Assembly (NCBI GenBank): GCA_943736015.1
Contig: OX031063.1
Coordinates: 6,677,001 to 6,741,000 of the forward strand
DNA: 64,000 bases
Direction of reading: 5' to 3'
DNA from: Tridacna crocea
Taxonomy: Eukaryota > Mollusca > Bivalvia > Cardiida > Cardiidae
The number at the start of each line of letters is the position of its first letter. Positions within the stretch are counted from its first letter, which is position 1. The translations under genes were made by a program, and so were the position numbers. Shown here piece by piece: positions 60,425-64,000 of this stretch. The notes beneath the pieces are model-generated. The model saw nothing but the letters and a program-made list of their open reading frames with translations. It was not told the DNA's origin and ran no database searches.

Positions 60425-62104
60425 TTCTTTGATTTGAACAACAGGTATCAGTTGCCTCCGAAAGTGTGGAAGTTGATTTTACGATTTTATGCGCAGCACG
60501 TAACAGTCACGTATGGGTGAGATGGTCATCGTAACCAAATCAATGGCCCTAGTGAGAGAAAATGAAAAAGAAAAATCCCTATAATTGACTTAAGCAATAG
60601 TTGTCGTCTGCTATAAAATATTCCGTAAGTCGATTTTTCATGTTTTTGCGGATACGTAAGTGGCACCTGCGAGACAGTAGACAACCTAAATGGGTTTGTT
60701 GTCACGGTATAAAAAGATTGGAGAAAAAAAATTATTAAAAATTAAGTTCCCTCTATTTGACCTTCTAAGCAACAGGTGTCGTCTGCTATAAAATGCTCCA
60801 CAAGTCGATTTTTCGCGTTTTTGCGATTACGTAACCTGCACCTATGAGACGGTAGTCAACGTAAATGGATTTGTCGTCACGGTATAAAGAGACTGGAGAA
60901 AAAATATACATTAAAAATTTAGTTCCTTTTGTTTGATTTATGCAATAATAAGCAGTTGCTACTGAAAGAGCCTTCAGTCTTTTTTTAGCCACTTGTCGCA
61001 TTATTTTTTTTTTTTTTTTTTTTCGCATGAGCGGAACTGGCACATATGAGACGGTAGTCAACGTAACTGGGTTTCTTGTTGCGGTTTGAAGAGATTAGAA
61101 AAATTACACTTCAGTTGCCTTTGTTTGATATATGAGTTTTCAGTCTTTTTTTAGCCACTTGTCACATTAATTTCAGGGTTTGTTTTTTACACTGTACATT
61201 GATCACTTTGGCTCATTGAAAGTTTCAATGTGCAGCATTTATTATGGGCTGAGAGTTGGAAAAGCAAATCCAGTGAAGGGCTGGGGAGTGGGGGGTGCAT
61301 CGAGGGTTTAAGGGAATTAACTCTTGCAAGGGTTTTGAAAAGACCAAATCAAGGTCTTCTGCGCCCCTATTTTCTTAAATGTTTGCCTATTTTCAGTGAA
61401 ATCTGGCATGTGTGGATGGTGCATGCCCGGCAGATTGCCAAGGACTGCACAGCAGCCTTTAAAGAAGACTTTAAATCCACTTTTATGCCGTTTTTTGCAC
61501 TGTTTTTTTTCGATATATTAAGGCGCCATTTTGGAGCGATTTTGAAGCTCTCTGATTGGCTGATGGGCCCGAGTTTGAATTCTAAGGTCTTCTCTGATTG
61601 GCTGTTGGTATCCATTGTTGGTATCCAATCTGATTTCCTTAAAGCTTCTCTGATTGGATAATTTCAGAGAGGGAAGAGATTTGATTGGCTGATGGGAAAG
61701 GGGGGGAAATATCTGTTTATCTTTATTAACCTTTTACCACACAATGACGCGGCCTTTTAACACCCCAAAGGCTTATGAAAATAATCTGAGGAAAGGAGAA
61801 AATACAGGTTACCAGCATTTTCTCCTTTTCCCACAATGTTTTCCACCCTATCAAAGAAAAAATTTGATTTTGAGTTATTCTTACATCTTATTTTATCTTT
61901 TTGGCCTACTTGTAAATTTCTTCAAACAAGAACAAGATTTCTTTTATCGGAAAAAGTTTCCGCAACAGCAACCAGTTGCTTCTGAATTTTATATTTTCGC
62001 ACAGCGGTTAAACATAAAATTGACTTTTGACTCGCGCGGTCATCCAAATTGGTTCAATGTTTTCATGACCCTGGTAAGAAAACAGGGAAAATTTTTGTTT
62101 ACCT
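60425..62104 (+). repeat. Array unit 37, 1680 bp
   Basis: Has the longest uninterrupted T tract I noted (near 61005-61023), TTTATTATGGGC near 61240, and a net 2-base loss changing TTTTATTCG to an all-T run near 61503. The loss joins two plus-strand frames into a 143-codon open frame and breaks the overlapping minus-strand frame. Confidence 0.97.
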
Positions 62105-63784
62105 TTCTTTGATTTGAACAACAGGTATCAGTTGCCTCCGAAAGTGTGGAAGTTGATTTTACGATTTTATGCGCAGCACGTAACAGTCACGTATGGGTGA
62201 GATGGTCATCGTAACCAAATCAATGGCCCTAGTGAGAGAAAATGAAAAAGAAAAATCCCTATAATTGACTTAAGCAATAGTTGTCGTCTGCTATAAAATA
62301 TTCCGTAAGTCGATTTTTCATGTTTTTGCGGATACGTAAGTGGCACCTGCGAGACAGTAGACAACCTAAATGGGTTTGTTGTCACGGTATAAAAAGATTG
62401 GAGAAAAAAAATTATTAAAAATTAAGTTCCCTCTATTTGACCTTCTAAGCAACAGGTGTCGTCTGCTATAAAATGCTCCACAAGTCGATTTTTCGCGTTT
62501 TTGCGATTACGTAACCTGCACCTATGAGACGGTAGTCAACGTAAATGGATTTGTCGTCACGGTATAAAGAGACTGGAGAAAAAATATACATTAAAAATTT
62601 AGTTCCTTTTGTTTGATTTATGCAATAATAAGCAGTTGCTACTGAAAGAGCCTTCAGTCTTTTTTTAGCCACTTGTCGCATTATTTTTTTTTTTTTTTTT
62701 TTCGCATGAGCGGAACTGGCACATATGAGACGGTAGTCAACGTAACTGGGTTTCTTGTTGCGGTTTGAAGAGATTAGAAAAATTACACTTCAGTTGCCTT
62801 TGTTTGATATATGAGTTTTCAGTCTTTTTTTAGCCACTTGTCACATTAATTTCAGGGTTTGTTTTTTACACTGTACATTGATCACTTTGGCTCATTGAAA
62901 GTTTCAATGTGCAGCATTTATTGTGGGCTGAGAGTTGGAAAAGCAAATCCAGTGAAGGGCTGGGGAGTGGGGGGTGCATCGAGGGTTTAAGGGAATTAAC
63001 TCTTGCAAGGGTTTTGAAAAGACCAAATCAAGGTCTTCTGCGCCCCTATTTTCTTAAATGTTTGCCTATTTTCAGTGAAATCTGGCATGTGTGGATGGTG
63101 CATGCCCGGCAGATTGCCAAGGACTGCACAGCAGCCTTTAAAGAAGACTTTAAATCCACTTTTATGCCGTTTTTTGCACTGTTTTTTATTCGATATATTA
63201 AGGCGCCATTTTGGAGCGATTTTGAAGCTCTCTGATTGGCTGATGGGCCCGAGTTTGAATTCTAAGGTCTTCTCTGATTGGCTGTTGGTATCCATTGTTG
63301 GTATCCAATCTGATTTCCTTAAAGCTTCTCTGATTGGATAATTTCAGAGAGGGAAGAGATTTGATTGGCTGATGGGAAAGGGGGGGAAATATCTGTTTAT
63401 CTTTATTAACCTTTTACCACACAATGACGCGGCCTTTTAACACCCCAAAGGCTTATGAAAATAATCTGAGGAAAGGAGAAAATACAGGTTACCAGCATTT
63501 TCTCCTTTTCCCACAATGTTTTCCACCCTATCAAAGAAAAAATTTGATTTTGAGTTATTCTTACATCTTATTTTATCTTTTTGGCCTACTTGTAAATTTC
63601 TTCAAACAAGAACAAGATTTCTTTTATCGGAAAAAGTTTCCGCAACAGCAACCAGTTGCTTCTGAATTTTATATTTTCGCACAGCGGTTAAACATAAAAT
63701 TGACTTTTGACTCGCGCGGTCATCCAAATTGGTTCAATGTTTTCATGACCCTGGTAAGAAAACAGGGAAAATTTTTGTTTACCT
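62105..63784 (+). repeat. Array unit 38, 1680 bp
   Basis: Last complete unit in the window. It matches the common form, with no private substitution seen. Confidence 0.97.
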
Positions 63785-64000
63785 TTCTTTGATTTGAACA
63801 ACAGGTATCAGTTGCCTCCGAAAGTGTGGAAGTTGATTTTACGATTTTATGCGCAGCACGTAACAGTCACGTATGGGTGAGATGGTCATCGTAACCAAAT
63901 CAATGGCCCTAGTGAGAGAAAATGAAAAAGAAAAATCCCTATAATTGACTTAAGCAATAGTTGTCGTCTGCTATAAAATATTCCGTAAGTCGATTTTTCA
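63785..64000 (+). repeat. Array unit 39, partial (first 216 bp)
   Basis: Begins at the normal unit start and runs to the window edge without divergence, so the array continues past the window. Confidence 0.97.

Larger units (their letters stand above)
1..64000 (+). repeat. Tandem megasatellite array, 38 complete units of about 1.68 kb
   Basis: The same sequence of about 1,678 bp recurs head-to-tail in one orientation from the first to the last base, with no inserted foreign sequence. I set the unit start at the TTCTTTGATTTGAAC landmark. Unit lengths are 1,676-1,680 bp, and most of the length variation comes from a T tract, a G tract and a short A tract. Copies differ by a handful of substitutions each. 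A single EcoRI site (GAATTC, near unit position 1150) is present once per unit in every copy I checked. No gene of known family is present. Such arrays are maintained by unequal exchange and gene conversion. The function, if any, cannot be read from the sequence; candidates are a satellite, a tandem non-coding RNA locus, or a chromosome-structure element. The array continues beyond both window edges. Confidence 0.99.

Noticed and set aside
1-64000. 5S rRNA, U1, U2, U6, 7SK or other standard tandem small-RNA genes
   Set aside because: I looked for their characteristic conserved words on both strands and found none.
1-64000. Alpha-satellite-like centromeric repeat because of sub-repeats of about 170 bp
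   Set aside because: The period is similar, but the sequence is unrelated by inspection and I found no CENP-B box.
1-64000. MicroRNA cluster of the miR-430/427 type (tandem, maternal-zygotic)
   Set aside because: The seed AAGTGCT or its complement is not present in the unit, and the hairpins seen are too short for miRNA precursors.

Overview
The whole 64 kb window is one uninterrupted head-to-tail tandem array. I count 38 complete copies of a 1,676-1,680 bp unit (positions 1-63784) plus the first 216 bp of a 39th. Neither array edge is inside the window. I recognise no protein-coding gene, rRNA, tRNA, snRNA, CRISPR array, insertion sequence or transposon protein. The open frames present (143 codons or fewer) are by-products of the repeat and look unconstrained when the copies are compared.

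The organism cannot be named from this sequence. It looks eukaryotic and most likely animal: kilobase satellite organisation, AT-rich sequence with scattered CpGs, a cluster of five CCAAT (NF-Y type) boxes, a YY1-like element, and many differences between copies that are C-to-T or G-to-A changes at CpG, the footprint of cytosine methylation.

Layout of one unit, in unit 1 coordinates. (a) Positions 1 to about 760 are four-and-a-half diverged copies of a sub-repeat of about 150-190 bp; a variable T tract (584-596) lies in the fourth. (b) Positions about 760-1320 are a non-repetitive core. It holds a 17-bp palindrome (787-803), a minus-strand AATAAA (811-816), G runs (851-887), a series of short hairpins (865-1048), a minus-strand TATA-like and YY1-like pair (1086-1107) and five CCAAT boxes (1129-1262). 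(c) Positions 1318-1440 hold a strong hairpin (1364-1405) and a weak sub-repeat copy. (d) Positions 1441-1514 are T-rich linker. (e) Positions about 1515-1673 are another diverged sub-repeat, leading into the next unit. To find a landmark in another unit, add that unit's start minus 1; tract-length changes shift this by a few bases.

The core resembles a promoter and could drive a short minus-strand non-coding RNA in every unit. That is inference from motifs. The copies are nearly identical, and shared variants reveal higher-order structure: a two-unit alternation across units 10-15, a near-identical pair at units 16-17, and a four-unit block (units 22-25) repeated as units 26-29. CpG transitions are frequent in the sub-repeat half, and I saw none at the ten CpGs of the core. 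This suggests methylated flanks around an unmethylated, promoter-like centre, and I consider it the most interesting signal in the window.
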